Part shown: positions 1 to 10,857 of the stretch, one piece after another
How the letters are laid out: the number at the start of each line of letters is the position of its first letter
How positions within the stretch are numbered: the stretch's first letter is position 1
From: Clostridia bacterium
GTDB lineage: Bacteria; Bacillota; Clostridia; Oscillospirales; Acutalibacteraceae
Direction of reading: 5' to 3'
Assembly: GCA_022767925.1 (NCBI GenBank)
Contig: JALENG010000007.1
Span: 1 to 42,323 of the forward strand
Length of the DNA: 42,323 nt
The notes under the pieces: generated by a model
What the model saw: the letters and a program-made list of their open reading frames with translations, nothing else
Told to the model about the DNA's origin: nothing
The model's database searches: none
Made by a program: the position numbers and the translations under genes

Positions 1-281
1 GAGGGTTCCTCTTCCTCCTCCGGGCAGCTCTTCTCCACGCTCTGCATCAGGGCCTTGTACCCCACCGACAGCGAGTCGTACATGGCGCCGATTCCACGCA
101 GCAGCGGCAGCCGGAACAGCGGAACCCGGTCCTTCAGGAAACGGGTGGGCTGGGTGGTGACATCCAGCGTTCCATCCGGCTGGCGCACGGCCACCGAGGT
201 GATTTTCGGCCCTCGCATCAGGATTCCCTCCATCAATGCCTGGCCGCCGATACTGGTGATCTTCTTGCTCTTTTCTCTCAT
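1..281 (-). CDS. DUF1385 / YqhQ-like membrane protein (N-terminal part, runs off left edge)
   Basis: Reverse-strand reading from ATG at 279-281: MREKSKKITSIGGQALMEGILMRGPKITSVAVRQPDG..., matching the GGQA(V/L)xEGxxMRGP start typical of DUF1385; follows the histidine kinase by 4 nt. Confidence 0.75.
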   Translation of the reverse strand, partial: MREKSKKITSIGGQALMEGILMRGPKITSVAVRQPDGTLDVTTQPTRFLKDRVPLFRLPLLRGIGAMYDSLSVGYKALMQSVEKSCPEEEEEP

Positions 282-285
282 GGGA

Positions 286-1725
286 TTACAATGCTCCTCC
301 TTCGGGTGAGTTCTCCAAAATGGCTGCGGGCAGCGCGGGCAGGGTGATGGTGACCACCGTCCCCACATTTTCCTGGCTCTCAATGGTCAGGGTGCCGGAA
401 TGCAGCGCGATAATCTCATCGGCCAGCGCCAGCCCGATGCCGGAACCCCGCACGGTCTGATTGGCCTTGTAAAACTTCTGCTTCACCTTGGGCAGGTGCT
501 CGGCCGGAATTCCACAGCCGTTGTCGCTGATGGTCACCACAATGTTGTTCCCCAGCAGCTTTACCTGCACCTGGATGGTACCGCCCTCTTCGGTATATTT
601 CAGGGCGTTGTCGATGATATTGACAAACACCTGCCGCAGACGGTTGATATCGCCCAGAACAGGGGGTAGCATCTCGGGTTCTTCATACAAAAGCTGCTTG
701 TGCTCGGCCGAGGCGCGCTCGCTGAACATGTAAACAGCCTCACCCAGTTCAGCCAGGATGTCCAGTTTGTCCATCATCAGCGTCATCCGGCCGCTCTGCA
801 TCCGGGAGAAGTCCAGAAGCTCCTCCACCAACCCGGACAACCGCTCGCTCTCGCGGATAATCACGCTCATGCCGCGCTCCATCATACCGTCGGTCACCCC
901 GCCGGACTGCAGCGTCTCCGCCCAGCCCTTGATCGCGGTCAGCGGTGTGCGCAGCTCGTGGGAAACGCTGGAGATAAAATCGTTCTTCATCTTTTCGGCC
1001 GTGCCCAGTTCGGCCGCCATTTCGTTGATAGAATCGCACAGATACCCCAGCTCATCATTGCTCTTCTTCTCGATACGCACATTAAAGTCGCCCTGCGCAA
1101 TCCGGCGGGCCGAAGCGCCCACCTGACGGATGGGCCGGACAATGGACCGCAGGAAAAATGCGCTGGAGACCACCACAAAGCCGATCACCAGCAGACCGCA
1201 GCTCACCAGCACCAGAATCAGGGTTAAAATCTGCTTATCCGCTTTATCCATCGAGACCACATACCGGATCGCACCAATCTCGCCCCCGTCCTGGTCGTGC
1301 AGTACCCGGGTAACCGCCATTACCTTTTCCCCGCTGGTCAGGGTACCGGTCCAGGTGCCAAAGCCCTCGCTGCTGCGGCACGCCTGGTCATAATCCGGCT
1401 TTGGCTGGCTGTTATCCGGTGCAAAGCCGGTGGAAGTAAGTACCGCATTGCCATAGGCGTTGATGACCGATACCTCCATCGAGGATTTGTCCGGGAAATT
1501 CTCCACATAGTTGCGGGCCTGTACATAAAACTGCGCCGGAGTGGTATCGCTGTAATCGGCGAACATAATGGTCAGCTCATCGCTGCGCCCCTTCAGTACC
1601 TGCTGGATGCCGTTATACACATAGGCGTACACCAGATTGGAGAGGACGACAATCAGCGTGACCAGAATGGCCACGATAATGCTCAGGTTATTGACAACCC
1701 AGCGGCGCATGATGCTTTTTCTCAC
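286..1725 (-). CDS. Sensor histidine kinase (HAMP, HisKA, HATPase_c)
   Basis: SSVSHELRTPLTAIKGWAE H-box, NIIDNALKYT N-box, ISDNGCGIP, GSGIGLALADEI; N-terminal TM segment. Confidence 0.96.
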   Translation of the reverse strand: MRKSIMRRWVVNNLSIIVAILVTLIVVLSNLVYAYVYNGIQQVLKGRSDELTIMFADYSDTTPAQFYVQARNYVENFPDKSSMEVSVINAYGNAVLTSTGFAPDNSQPKPDYDQACRSSEGFGTWTGTLTSGEKVMAVTRVLHDQDGGEIGAIRYVVSMDKADKQILTLILVLVSCGLLVIGFVVVSSAFFLRSIVRPIRQVGASARRIAQGDFNVRIEKKSNDELGYLCDSINEMAAELGTAEKMKNDFISSVSHELRTPLTAIKGWAETLQSGGVTDGMMERGMSVIIRESERLSGLVEELLDFSRMQSGRMTLMMDKLDILAELGEAVYMFSERASAEHKQLLYEEPEMLPPVLGDINRLRQVFVNIIDNALKYTEEGGTIQVQVKLLGNNIVVTISDNGCGIPAEHLPKVKQKFYKANQTVRGSGIGLALADEIIALHSGTLTIESQENVGTVVTITLPALPAAILENSPEGGAL

Positions 1726-1760
1726 TTTGTCCCCTCCTGTTCTTTTTCTCTGTTTTCAGG

Positions 1761-2468
1761 TCAGCCTTCCCACCGGTAGCCATAGCCCCACACGGTGACG
1801 ATGTGCCGCGGGGCCGAGGGCTGATCCTCCACCTTCATGCGCAGGCGACGGATATTCACATCCACAATTTTTTCCTCGCCCACATACGCACCGCCCCATA
1901 CATGGTGCAGGATATCGGTGCGGCTGAGTGCCGTGCCGGGGTGGGTGAAGAAATATTCGATAATCTGGAATTCTACCTGTGTCAGCTCGATCTGCACGCC
2001 GCGGCGGGTTAAGTACCGGTTGCGCAAATTCAGCACAAATTCACCGGACTGGATTTCCTCGCCGGCATCCTTGCCTCCGTTTTTGCCTGCCAGAGCCACC
2101 CGGCGGTACACGGCATCCACCCGGGCCACCAGCTCGCTGGGGCTGAAGGGCTTGGTCACATAATCGTCGGCCCCCATCATCAGGCCGCTTACCTTATCCA
2201 TCTCCTGGGCGCGGGCCGACAGCATAATAATCCCGATATTTCCGCTTTTGCGGCGCAGCTCTTTGCACACATCCAGCCCGCTCAACTGCCCGGGCATCAT
2301 AATGTCCAGCACCGCCACATCAAACCGGCCCCCGTCGCGGTTGTAAAGTGCCAGCGCTTCGTCACCGCTGCCCGCCTCCACCGTCTCGTACCCGGCGCGC
2401 TGCAGGTTAATCACCACAAACTCCCGGATCGCTTTCTCATCCTCGGCAATCAGGATTCTCTTTCCCAT
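1761..2468 (-). CDS. OmpR/PhoB-family response regulator
   Basis: RILIAEDEKAIREF receiver, DIMMPG, KPFSPSELVARV, C-terminal winged helix VDVNIRRLRMKVE. Confidence 0.96.
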   Translation of the reverse strand: MGKRILIAEDEKAIREFVVINLQRAGYETVEAGSGDEALALYNRDGGRFDVAVLDIMMPGQLSGLDVCKELRRKSGNIGIIMLSARAQEMDKVSGLMMGADDYVTKPFSPSELVARVDAVYRRVALAGKNGGKDAGEEIQSGEFVLNLRNRYLTRRGVQIELTQVEFQIIEYFFTHPGTALSRTDILHHVWGGAYVGEEKIVDVNIRRLRMKVEDQPSAPRHIVTVWGYGYRWEG

Positions 2469-2484
2469 CTGCGTAAACCTCCTT

Positions 2485-3822
2485 TTATTGTACCTCGATC
2501 AACTGGAAGGCCTGGCTGATATCCTCCAGCTCCATCTGCAGGATCCCCTTATAGGGCGCCCGCTTCACCGCGTAGACCACACTGTTCTGTTCGGCCAGCT
2601 CTTCATACCCCTCGCTGGCCGCCGTCCCCCAGCGCCCCAGGGAGAACTGGCTGATACGCATGATCTCCGTTTCCTCTCCGGCCAAAAGGAAAACCATGCT
2701 GTCCCCGTCCTTTTTGCAGGTGACTTTCCCTTTCCACATATCGGGGTACGAGAACAAATACCCGGAATCCGAATTGACGACGGTGTTCATCACGGTGGTA
2801 AGGGCATGCTTTTCCGGGTCCAGCTGGTTCCAGGAGACCAGGTACGAAATGCACGACAGTGCTTCCTCATTCACTCCCGGCAGCAGCCTCGCTGTGGGGA
2901 TTTCGATCAGGCCATCGCCGTTTACATCCGCCGCCACGCAGGACAATTGGCTGCCGCGGCTCGTCTCCATTACCTGCAGGTCGCTGAGCAGCGCAGACAA
3001 AATCTGGTCCTGCTGGTTCCAGCCGATTACCTGGGTGATACTGGTACCGTCAGCACACGTTCCGTCCACCACCAGGGCACGGGTGTCCTCCTGTATGCGT
3101 CCCAGCTGCAGAGAGGTGTACCGCACGATACTCTGGTTCATCTCCATACTGGCCATTTTGGAAAGACTGCCCTCCGCACGCAGGCTGTACAGCGACGCTA
3201 CCGCTTTTCCGCCGTCGGCACTGGCCAGCGTGACCAGAAACAGCTCTTCTTTCCCGTCCTCATCCAAATCCACCAGGGCCATCTCCCCGGCATTTGCATC
3301 GGGCTGATACTCCGTTACCTTGCTCCCGCGGTATTCAAACACACTGACCGACCCGGTCTGATTCTGCAGGTTGCCCCAGCCGATCACAGTCTCCGCGATC
3401 CCGTCACCGTTCAGATCCCCGAAGCACACCCGGTCCACCTGCGAGGCCACATTAGCAAACGTGCTGACAATTTTCCAGCTGCCGCTGCGCTTGGTCATAA
3501 ACGCGACGGTGGTTCCCGTACCGTCCGGCGTCTGATACAGGGCGATGGCGCCGCCCTCTCCCCCGGTGAAGTCCTTCAGGATGACGGCTGACCGGTATTC
3601 CCCAGAGCGCGGGTACCGCATGATCGGATCCTGACCACCGCAGTCCTTGCGCAGCAGCTCGATAATATCCGCCTGATCCTCGGTGGCCAGCGGCGGGTTC
3701 ATCAGGGATTCCGGCGAAATATTGATGGGGGAACACCCGGAGAACGAGAGCAGAAGCAAAACCGCCGCCAGAAGCAGCGCGCGCACCGGCCGGTTTGGTT
3801 TTTTTCTTCCCCTCATTTTCAC
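2485..3822 (-). CDS. Lipoprotein with FG-GAP/VCBS-like repeats (FGDLNGDGIAE, ALVDLDEDGKEE, AADVNGDGLIE)
   Basis: Lipobox LLSFSGCS after signal peptide; DxNGDG repeats; 16 nt upstream of the response regulator on the same strand. Confidence 0.8.
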   Translation of the reverse strand: MKMRGRKKPNRPVRALLLAAVLLLLSFSGCSPINISPESLMNPPLATEDQADIIELLRKDCGGQDPIMRYPRSGEYRSAVILKDFTGGEGGAIALYQTPDGTGTTVAFMTKRSGSWKIVSTFANVASQVDRVCFGDLNGDGIAETVIGWGNLQNQTGSVSVFEYRGSKVTEYQPDANAGEMALVDLDEDGKEELFLVTLASADGGKAVASLYSLRAEGSLSKMASMEMNQSIVRYTSLQLGRIQEDTRALVVDGTCADGTSITQVIGWNQQDQILSALLSDLQVMETSRGSQLSCVAADVNGDGLIEIPTARLLPGVNEEALSCISYLVSWNQLDPEKHALTTVMNTVVNSDSGYLFSYPDMWKGKVTCKKDGDSMVFLLAGEETEIMRISQFSLGRWGTAASEGYEELAEQNSVVYAVKRAPYKGILQMELEDISQAFQLIEVQ

Positions 3823-3982
3823 CGTCTCCTTTCTTTCCTTTCATTTCCGCTTTCTTTTTGACAGAATGCGTATACGATTGTTATTATACCATTTCGCGGA
3901 CAAAAAGAACAGAGCGCACGCTCAATTCCCCATAAAAAATCCCGTCGCAGGTTGGGCGGTGTGCCTTTTCCTCCCGGACACA

Positions 3983-4024
3983 AAAATGCCGGGAAACCGG
4001 AACGCACCAGTTACCCAGCATTTT
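3983..4024 (-). terminator. Intrinsic terminator after the zinc-ribbon membrane gene
   Basis: AAAATGCCGGG...CCCAGCATTTT inverted repeat, extended inside by AACCGG/CCAGTT; T-rich downstream on the minus strand. Confidence 0.6.
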
Positions 4025-4061
4025 CTTTTTGTGGCTTTCAAAAACAAAAATTTTCGCGGGA

Positions 4062-4484
4062 TCAGGTTTTTTGGAAAAACTCCTGCGAGCAGCCGCGGCA
4101 GCGAACCTGAATTTTCCCCTTTCCCCGGGGCGCCCGCTGCCAGTCGTGACAGCGGGGGCAGCGAAAATATTTATAGACCTTTCTGTCCCGCCAGATGGTG
4201 CGCCGCATCCGGAACCAGGCGCACACCGGGCGCCATCCGGACAAAAACCACTGGTTTTCCTTCTCACGCGCCTGCCAATTACGGGAGAACATGCGGAAAA
4301 AGGTGTAGAAATACAGCGCGTATCCCAGCAGAATCAAAATCACCCCGACAACACCGTTTACGATCTGCCCTAGCAGTGTGAGAATCAGCCCCAGGATCAT
4401 CGTCGCCATACACAACGGATCCGCACCGCGCCGTCCGGTCATAAATTGCTGCAATTTCCATGCCAGCTTCTGAAAAAAAGTCAT
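4062..4484 (-). CDS. Small membrane protein with C-terminal zinc ribbon (CPRCHDW...RCRGCSQEF)
   Basis: Two TM-like segments and a CxxC...CxxC pair; start MTFFQKLAWKL chosen within the longer ORF. Confidence 0.65.
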   Translation of the reverse strand: MTFFQKLAWKLQQFMTGRRGADPLCMATMILGLILTLLGQIVNGVVGVILILLGYALYFYTFFRMFSRNWQAREKENQWFLSGWRPVCAWFRMRRTIWRDRKVYKYFRCPRCHDWQRAPRGKGKIQVRCRGCSQEFFQKT

Positions 4485-4606
4485 ATTCTGTACGCCTTCC
4501 TGTCGAAAATTTCCTTTTTTCTCCATTATAGCCAAAGAATTCGGGCGCACAAGAGCCTGCGAAGGAAGTTTAAAGTAAGTTTACACTTCCGCCATAAAGG
4601 GGGCGC

Positions 4607-5608
4607 CTACCGCCCACCCGTATTTCCGGGCGGCGTAGATGGCGGAGCCGTGGGAGGAACACCCGGTCCGTTGGGGACGGTCCAGGTTCCGGGGTACGGT
4701 CCATATCCGGCATAAGGGGGATTTTCCGGAGAAAACCCCAGTTCCTGCGGCATGACAATTCGGTAATAAAAACTGCGGTCCCGCAAAAACAGATAGAGTT
4801 CGCACAAGGTCGCCTCCATATAGGGATCGACGAAATACGCCGTCACAGCCGACAGCAGTCCCAGCATCATCTGGCCGGGAATCGAGGCGCTCATATTAAA
4901 GCCGCTGCGGGCAAATACCATCAGATTGACGATGTTAAACGGAATCTGGGCCGCCAGCGCCGCCAGCAGATACCACCCCAAAAAGGACAGCTGCAAAATC
5001 AGGATCTTCCCTTTTGATCCATTGGTCAGGCGGCTGCTGATCTGCCGCGCCTGCTGCCCGGTCAGCTGTGGATTTTCCGCCAGAAGATAAGGGACCTGGC
5101 TATACTCCAGCGCCTTGATAATTCCGGGCACTACCAGCAGGAGGGACCACAGGGCAATCAGAATGTTCGTTGTCAGCAAAGCGCCCAGTCGGCGGGCATA
5201 TCCGGGACGGAAGGCCGCAAACACATCCTTCACCCGGCCCTGACCGCTGTGATTTCGGATATAAAAGTGCGCCAGCCCGATCTGCAAGGGGATTGCCAAA
5301 AACACCGATGACAGCAACGACAAAAAAGCAAACGCCGCATACAGCGTCACACAGTTCTCCTGTCCGGTGAACAGGCTGTGCACTCCGATGGGAAGTGCCG
5401 GCCCATTCTGCCAGTTGAATGCTCCGGTATAATTGGTCGAATAGCTGTAGTACCAGGTTGGGTACTGCCGCTGGAACGCATAGTTGTACAGATAAGGAAA
5501 TACCCCGCCGATCACACCGGCCAGCAGAGTTGCCAGCAGGGCTGTTCGGTATCTTCCGTTTCCCAGGGCCATGCGCGCATTCAGTTTTAAAATTCTGCGA
5601 TCCCACAT
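4607..5608 (-). CDS. DUF975-family integral membrane protein
   Basis: MWDRRILKLNARMALGNGRYRTALLATLL..., GIIKALEYSQVPYLLAENP, Pro-rich C-terminus; characteristic of DUF975. Confidence 0.75.
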   Translation of the reverse strand: MWDRRILKLNARMALGNGRYRTALLATLLAGVIGGVFPYLYNYAFQRQYPTWYYSYSTNYTGAFNWQNGPALPIGVHSLFTGQENCVTLYAAFAFLSLLSSVFLAIPLQIGLAHFYIRNHSGQGRVKDVFAAFRPGYARRLGALLTTNILIALWSLLLVVPGIIKALEYSQVPYLLAENPQLTGQQARQISSRLTNGSKGKILILQLSFLGWYLLAALAAQIPFNIVNLMVFARSGFNMSASIPGQMMLGLLSAVTAYFVDPYMEATLCELYLFLRDRSFYYRIVMPQELGFSPENPPYAGYGPYPGTWTVPNGPGVPPTAPPSTPPGNTGGR

Positions 5609-5718
5609 ACAGAAAAGCCCCCCTAAAAAGAAGCCTGTTTTTTTGTATCATACCGCAAATTTATATAAATTACCAGAATATTATCAAATTTTTTGATTTT
5701 TTTAACGGGTGTTTTCCC

Positions 5719-5756
5719 AAAAAAGGGGGCGCCCCGCTCTCCGGGACGCCCCTTTT
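5719..5756 (-). terminator. Intrinsic terminator of the ilv operon
   Basis: AAAAGGGGGCGCCCCG-CTCTC-CGGGACGCCCCTTTT hairpin immediately after ilvC, with T-run on the minus strand. Confidence 0.7.
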
Positions 5757-5781
5757 CATCTGTTTTTTGAAAGCAATGGGA

Positions 5782-6900
<1,119 letters not shown>

Positions 6901-7398
6901 TTACCGGCCGCGTGTAACGGCGTCGCCTTTTTCCATGGCGATCGTACCGGTACGCACAATTTCACGCACCCCATAGGGCTGCAGCAGGGTGAACAGGGTC
7001 TCGGCGCGGTCCGCCGTCCCGGCAAAGCGCAGGGTGACGGTTTTCAGCCCCACGTCGATGATCTCCGAGCGCATCATGTTGGCGATCTCAATCACCTCGG
7101 GGCGCTGGGCCGCCGTACAGCTTACTTTGATCAGGCACAGTTCACAGCTGAGGTACTTCCCTCCGGCGGACAGGTTTTTCACCTTGATCACCGGGATAAT
7201 CTTATTCAGCTGCTTTTCCACCTGCTCGACAATGCGCTCGTCGCCATCCACCACGATGGTAATCCGCGAGGTCTCGGGGCTCTCCGTTTCACCCACGGCC
7301 AGTGAGTCGATATTAAAGCCGCGGCGGCTGAACAGCCCCACCACCTTGGACAGAACGCCCGGCTGGTTTTCCACCAGCACCGATAAGGTATATTTCAT
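6901..7398 (-). CDS. ilvN: Acetolactate synthase small subunit
   Basis: MKYTLSVLVENQPGVLSKVVGLFSRRGFNIDSLAVGETE ACT domain; the longer ORF to 7563 overlaps ilvB. Confidence 0.95.
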   Translation of the reverse strand: MKYTLSVLVENQPGVLSKVVGLFSRRGFNIDSLAVGETESPETSRITIVVDGDERIVEQVEKQLNKIIPVIKVKNLSAGGKYLSCELCLIKVSCTAAQRPEVIEIANMMRSEIIDVGLKTVTLRFAGTADRAETLFTLLQPYGVREIVRTGTIAMEKGDAVTRGR

Positions 7399-7417
7399 AA
7401 TTCCGGCACCCCTTTCC

Positions 7418-9040
7418 TTAAATGGTGGGTGTATCAGGATCCACCCGGCACACCAGCACATAGGGGCCTTCGCTGCGGAGCATCTCGGCGGCGTATTCCT
7501 CCGCCTGACGGTTGCTCTCCGCCCGCACGGCGGTAATGCCATAGGAGCGGCACAGCTGCACAAAATCCGGATTGCCGTCCAGCAGGGTGGCCTCGTACCG
7601 GCTGCCGTACAGCTTATCCTGCAGTTCTTTGACCATCCCCAGGCGGGAATTGTCCATCAGGATCAGCTTTACCGGCACCTGCTGCTGGCAGGCAGTCGCC
7701 AGCTCCATCATGCTCATCTGGAACGACCCGTCGCCGCAGATGGCCACCACCTGGCGGTGGGGCTTGGCGATTTTGGCGCCGATGGCCGCCGGCAGAGCAT
7801 ATCCCATGGTGCCCAGGCCGCCGCTCGTCAAGAAGCGCCCCTCTTTTACATTGAAGTTTCGGGCCGACCAGATCTGGTTCTGCCCCACATCCGCCACTAA
7901 AATCGCCGTGTCGTCCATCATCCGGGACAGGGCGCGAATAAACGAGCGGGGTTCCACGCAGTCCTCCCGGTCCTCGCCGGTGGGAATGTACGCCGTTTTG
8001 TATCCGATGACGGTCTGCCGCCACGGTTCGATGTCCAGCGGCTCGGCCTTCTCGGCAAAGCGGGCCAGCACCTGCTGAATATCGCCCACAATGGGAATAT
8101 CCACCGGAATATTCTTGCCGATCTCCGCGGGATCGATATCAATATGAATAATCTGAGTGTTCTTTGCAATTTGCTCGGGAGCGGTGATCGCCCGGTCGCC
8201 CACGCGGGCGCCGCACAGAAGGATCAGATCGCTCTCGCGCATGGCGCGGTTGGCATAAGTGCGCCCGTGGGTTCCGATCATGCCCAGATACTGGGGTGTA
8301 TCCATGGGAATCACGCCGATTCCCATCATGGTGGCCACAATGGGAATCCCCGTCTTACGAGCAAACGCCTTCATTTCCTCCCGGGCACCGGCCAGCACCA
8401 CGCCGCCACCGCAGCAGATCAGCGGGCGTTTGGCCTGCTGAATCGCGGTCAGGGCCCTTTTAATCTGCAGACCGTTTCCCTCGGTGCGGGGCTTATACCC
8501 CACAATGTCCGCCACTGCCGGATAGGAGAACTCCCCTTCCACCAGGCTCTGCTGCACATCCACCGGCACATCAATCAGCACCGGGCCGGGCCGTCCCGTG
8601 GACGCAATAGCAAATGCTTCTTTAAATATCCGCGGCAGATCCGCGGCGTTCTTTACCAGATAACTGTGCTTGGTGAACGACTCACAGGCACCGGTCACAT
8701 CGGCCTCCTGGAACACATCGCGCCCCAGCAGTTCGCTGTTCACCTGGCCGGAAATCGCCACCAGCGGAATCGAATCCATATACGCCGTCGCCAGTCCGGT
8801 AATCAGGTTGGTAGCCCCGGGGCCCGAGGTGACGATACACACGCCCACCTTCCCGCTGCTGCGGGCATAGCCGCTGGCCTCGTGAGCCGCATTCTGCTCC
8901 TGCCGTACCAGCACATGACGGATGTTCGTATGATAAAGCTCATCATAGAACGGACAAATCGCCGCACCGGGATACCCGAATGCAACCTCTACCTGTTCTT
9001 CCTGCAGACATCTCACCATGATCTGCGCACCGCTGATCAT
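7418..9040 (-). CDS. ilvB: Acetolactate synthase large subunit (ThDP-dependent)
   Basis: MISGAQIMVRCLQEEQVEVAFGYPGAAICPFYDEL; GDGSFQMSMMELATACQQQVPVKLILMDN. Confidence 0.97.
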   Translation of the reverse strand: MISGAQIMVRCLQEEQVEVAFGYPGAAICPFYDELYHTNIRHVLVRQEQNAAHEASGYARSSGKVGVCIVTSGPGATNLITGLATAYMDSIPLVAISGQVNSELLGRDVFQEADVTGACESFTKHSYLVKNAADLPRIFKEAFAIASTGRPGPVLIDVPVDVQQSLVEGEFSYPAVADIVGYKPRTEGNGLQIKRALTAIQQAKRPLICCGGGVVLAGAREEMKAFARKTGIPIVATMMGIGVIPMDTPQYLGMIGTHGRTYANRAMRESDLILLCGARVGDRAITAPEQIAKNTQIIHIDIDPAEIGKNIPVDIPIVGDIQQVLARFAEKAEPLDIEPWRQTVIGYKTAYIPTGEDREDCVEPRSFIRALSRMMDDTAILVADVGQNQIWSARNFNVKEGRFLTSGGLGTMGYALPAAIGAKIAKPHRQVVAICGDGSFQMSMMELATACQQQVPVKLILMDNSRLGMVKELQDKLYGSRYEATLLDGNPDFVQLCRSYGITAVRAESNRQAEEYAAEMLRSEGPYVLVCRVDPDTPTI

Positions 9041-9092
9041 CCGCCCTCACTTCCTTTTCTCCCATTCACCCCTCTAAAAGGGATATTGTTTA

Positions 9093-9121
9093 ATTATATA
9101 CGCCCGTTTTTTTATCGTCAA
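9093..9121 (-). promoter_or_regulatory. Sigma-70/SigA-type promoter for ilvBNC
   Basis: Minus strand TTGACG-N17-TATAAT, about 50 nt upstream of the ilvB start. Confidence 0.75.
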
Positions 9122-9240
9122 GATGCGGATTAGCTTTTGGGGCTTTTTTCCCCGGCAATTCTGCCATTTTTACAAAAGCCCCTTTTCTTTTGTGCTTTTT
9201 TTGGCGACACCGGAGGGCCTGCCGCACCGGCTGCGTCCTG

Positions 9241-9903
9241 TCATTTTGCCATTTCCAGAAGCGCATCCTGCAATTCCGCCACGCTGCGGGCAAAAACGGT
9301 CGCTCCCTCCTGCTCCATTTCCGCCCGGGTTCCATAGCCATACAGTACCCCGACAAACGGTACGCCCGCTTCTCTGGCGCCGCGGGCATCGAACAGTGTG
9401 TCGCCCACCATCAGGGTCTGGCTGGGCATGGTGCCCATTGCCTCCATGGCTTTTTCGATAATCTGCCCTTTTGTCAGGGGGTGCAGGTCCTCGTCCCCGC
9501 AGAAAACCCCGTCAAACAGATCTGTCAGTGCAAAATGGTCCAGAATCCGCCCGGTAAAGCGCGACGGCTTCGAGGTGGCCACCCCCAAACACAATCCCTC
9601 CTGCCGCAGACGGTGCAGCATGGGGATAATCCCCTCATAGGGGGCGTTCATCAGGGCGCCCTCTTTTTCATAATGCACCCGGTACCGGCGCACCGCCTCT
9701 TCACACTCAGTCTCGCTCAGCCCCGCCAGCAAACGAAAGCTGTCCCCCAGCGGCGGACCCACAAAACGGCGCATCTCCTCCTGCGGGGGCAGGGGCTTTC
9801 CCATCTCCTCCAACGCGCGCTGTACACACAGCAAAATTCCCGGATGGGAGCACGTCAGCGTCCCGTCCAAGTCAAAAAGCAGCATCATCGACGTTTTTTC
9901 CAT
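9241..9903 (-). CDS. HAD-superfamily phosphatase (phosphoglycolate phosphatase-like)
   Basis: LLFDLDGTLTCSHPGI, GVATSKPSRFTGRIL, MVGDTLFDARGAREAGV. Confidence 0.9.
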   Translation of the reverse strand: MEKTSMMLLFDLDGTLTCSHPGILLCVQRALEEMGKPLPPQEEMRRFVGPPLGDSFRLLAGLSETECEEAVRRYRVHYEKEGALMNAPYEGIIPMLHRLRQEGLCLGVATSKPSRFTGRILDHFALTDLFDGVFCGDEDLHPLTKGQIIEKAMEAMGTMPSQTLMVGDTLFDARGAREAGVPFVGVLYGYGTRAEMEQEGATVFARSVAELQDALLEMAK

Positions 9904-9934
9904 CGCTTTCTTTCCCCTTTCCTTTTTCTGTGCA

Positions 9935-9964
9935 TTGAAAAGGGTGCCCCTTTCATGCTATAAT
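9935..9964 (+). promoter_or_regulatory. Promoter for the downstream DUF1624-like gene
   Basis: TTGAAA-N18-TATAAT on the plus strand. Confidence 0.5.
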
Positions 9965-9977
9965 TTCTGTCAGAAGC

Positions 9978-10007
9978 ATTGTAGCACATTTTTGCATAAA
10001 CGGTAAA
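9978..10007 (-). promoter_or_regulatory. Promoter for the HAD phosphatase gene
   Basis: Minus strand TTTACC-N18-TACAAT, divergent from the 9935-9964 promoter. Confidence 0.4.
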
Positions 10008-10057
10008 GTCTCCCTATAAAGGGCGGCACTGCCAGAACATGAGGTGACCTTTTGAAC

Positions 10058-10855
10058 ATGCTGTGCCCGCCGCCGGAACAGGCGGTTATGGATTCCATCC
10101 CCGAAAAGAAGCAGCGGCTGATCCTTCTGGATGAGCTGCGCGGTTTTGCCGTATGCTGTATGGTTTTCTACCACGGTTTTTACTCACTGGCCTCGATCTT
10201 CGGATTATCCATCGGGCGGGATCTGCTGTACTTTTTCATGCCGGCCGAACCGTGGTTTGCGGGGCTGTTCATTCTCATCTCCGGGATCTGCTGCAATTTC
10301 TCCCACTCCAATGCCGTGCGCGGCGCAAAGCTGCTGCTGGTGGGGCTGGCCGTTACGCTGGTCACCTGTCTGATTCTGCCGCAGGAGCGCATTATCTTCG
10401 GCATTCTGCACTTTCTCTCCCTCAGCATGCTGCTGTGTGCCCTGCTGCAGCCGCTGTGCCGCCGTATCCCGGTTGTGTGGGGTCTTGTACTGAATGTCCT
10501 GCTGTATTTCTGCTTTTGGAAAATCGGGGATGGGCTGCTTTTTTTCGGCGTTTCCCTGCCCCGCAGCTGGTATGAGGGGTGCGGAGACTGGCTTTGCCCT
10601 CTGGGCATTCACAGCAGCACCTTTTTCTCCTCGGACTATTTTCCGCTGCTGCCGTGGGTTTTCGTCTTTTTCTTCGGCGTCTTCCTGGGACGGCTCGCCA
10701 AAGAGGGGAAATTCCCCCGGTTTTTTGCGGCCTCTCACATTCCGTTTTTTGCGTTCACCGGCCGGCACGCGCTGCTGATTTATATCCTTCATCAGCCGGT
10801 CATTCTGGGGATCAGCTACGGGGTACAGGCGCTTCTCTCACTGGGGAGGGGCTGA
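10058..10855 (+). CDS. DUF1624 / heparan-alpha-glucosaminide N-acetyltransferase-like membrane protein
   Basis: LLDELRGFAVCCMVFYHGFY..., multi-TM, HALLIYILHQPVILG; ATG chosen 10 nt after GAGGTGA. Confidence 0.8.
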   Translation: MLCPPPEQAVMDSIPEKKQRLILLDELRGFAVCCMVFYHGFYSLASIFGLSIGRDLLYFFMPAEPWFAGLFILISGICCNFSHSNAVRGAKLLLVGLAVTLVTCLILPQERIIFGILHFLSLSMLLCALLQPLCRRIPVVWGLVLNVLLYFCFWKIGDGLLFFGVSLPRSWYEGCGDWLCPLGIHSSTFFSSDYFPLLPWVFVFFFGVFLGRLAKEGKFPRFFAASHIPFFAFTGRHALLIYILHQPVILGISYGVQALLSLGRG

Positions 10856-10857
10856 CC

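Noticed and set aside
9041-9240. T-box or leader-peptide attenuator upstream of ilvB
   Set aside because: The promoter TTGACG-N17-TATAAT leaves a leader of only about 45 nt, with no room or motif for a T-box or a branched-chain leader peptide
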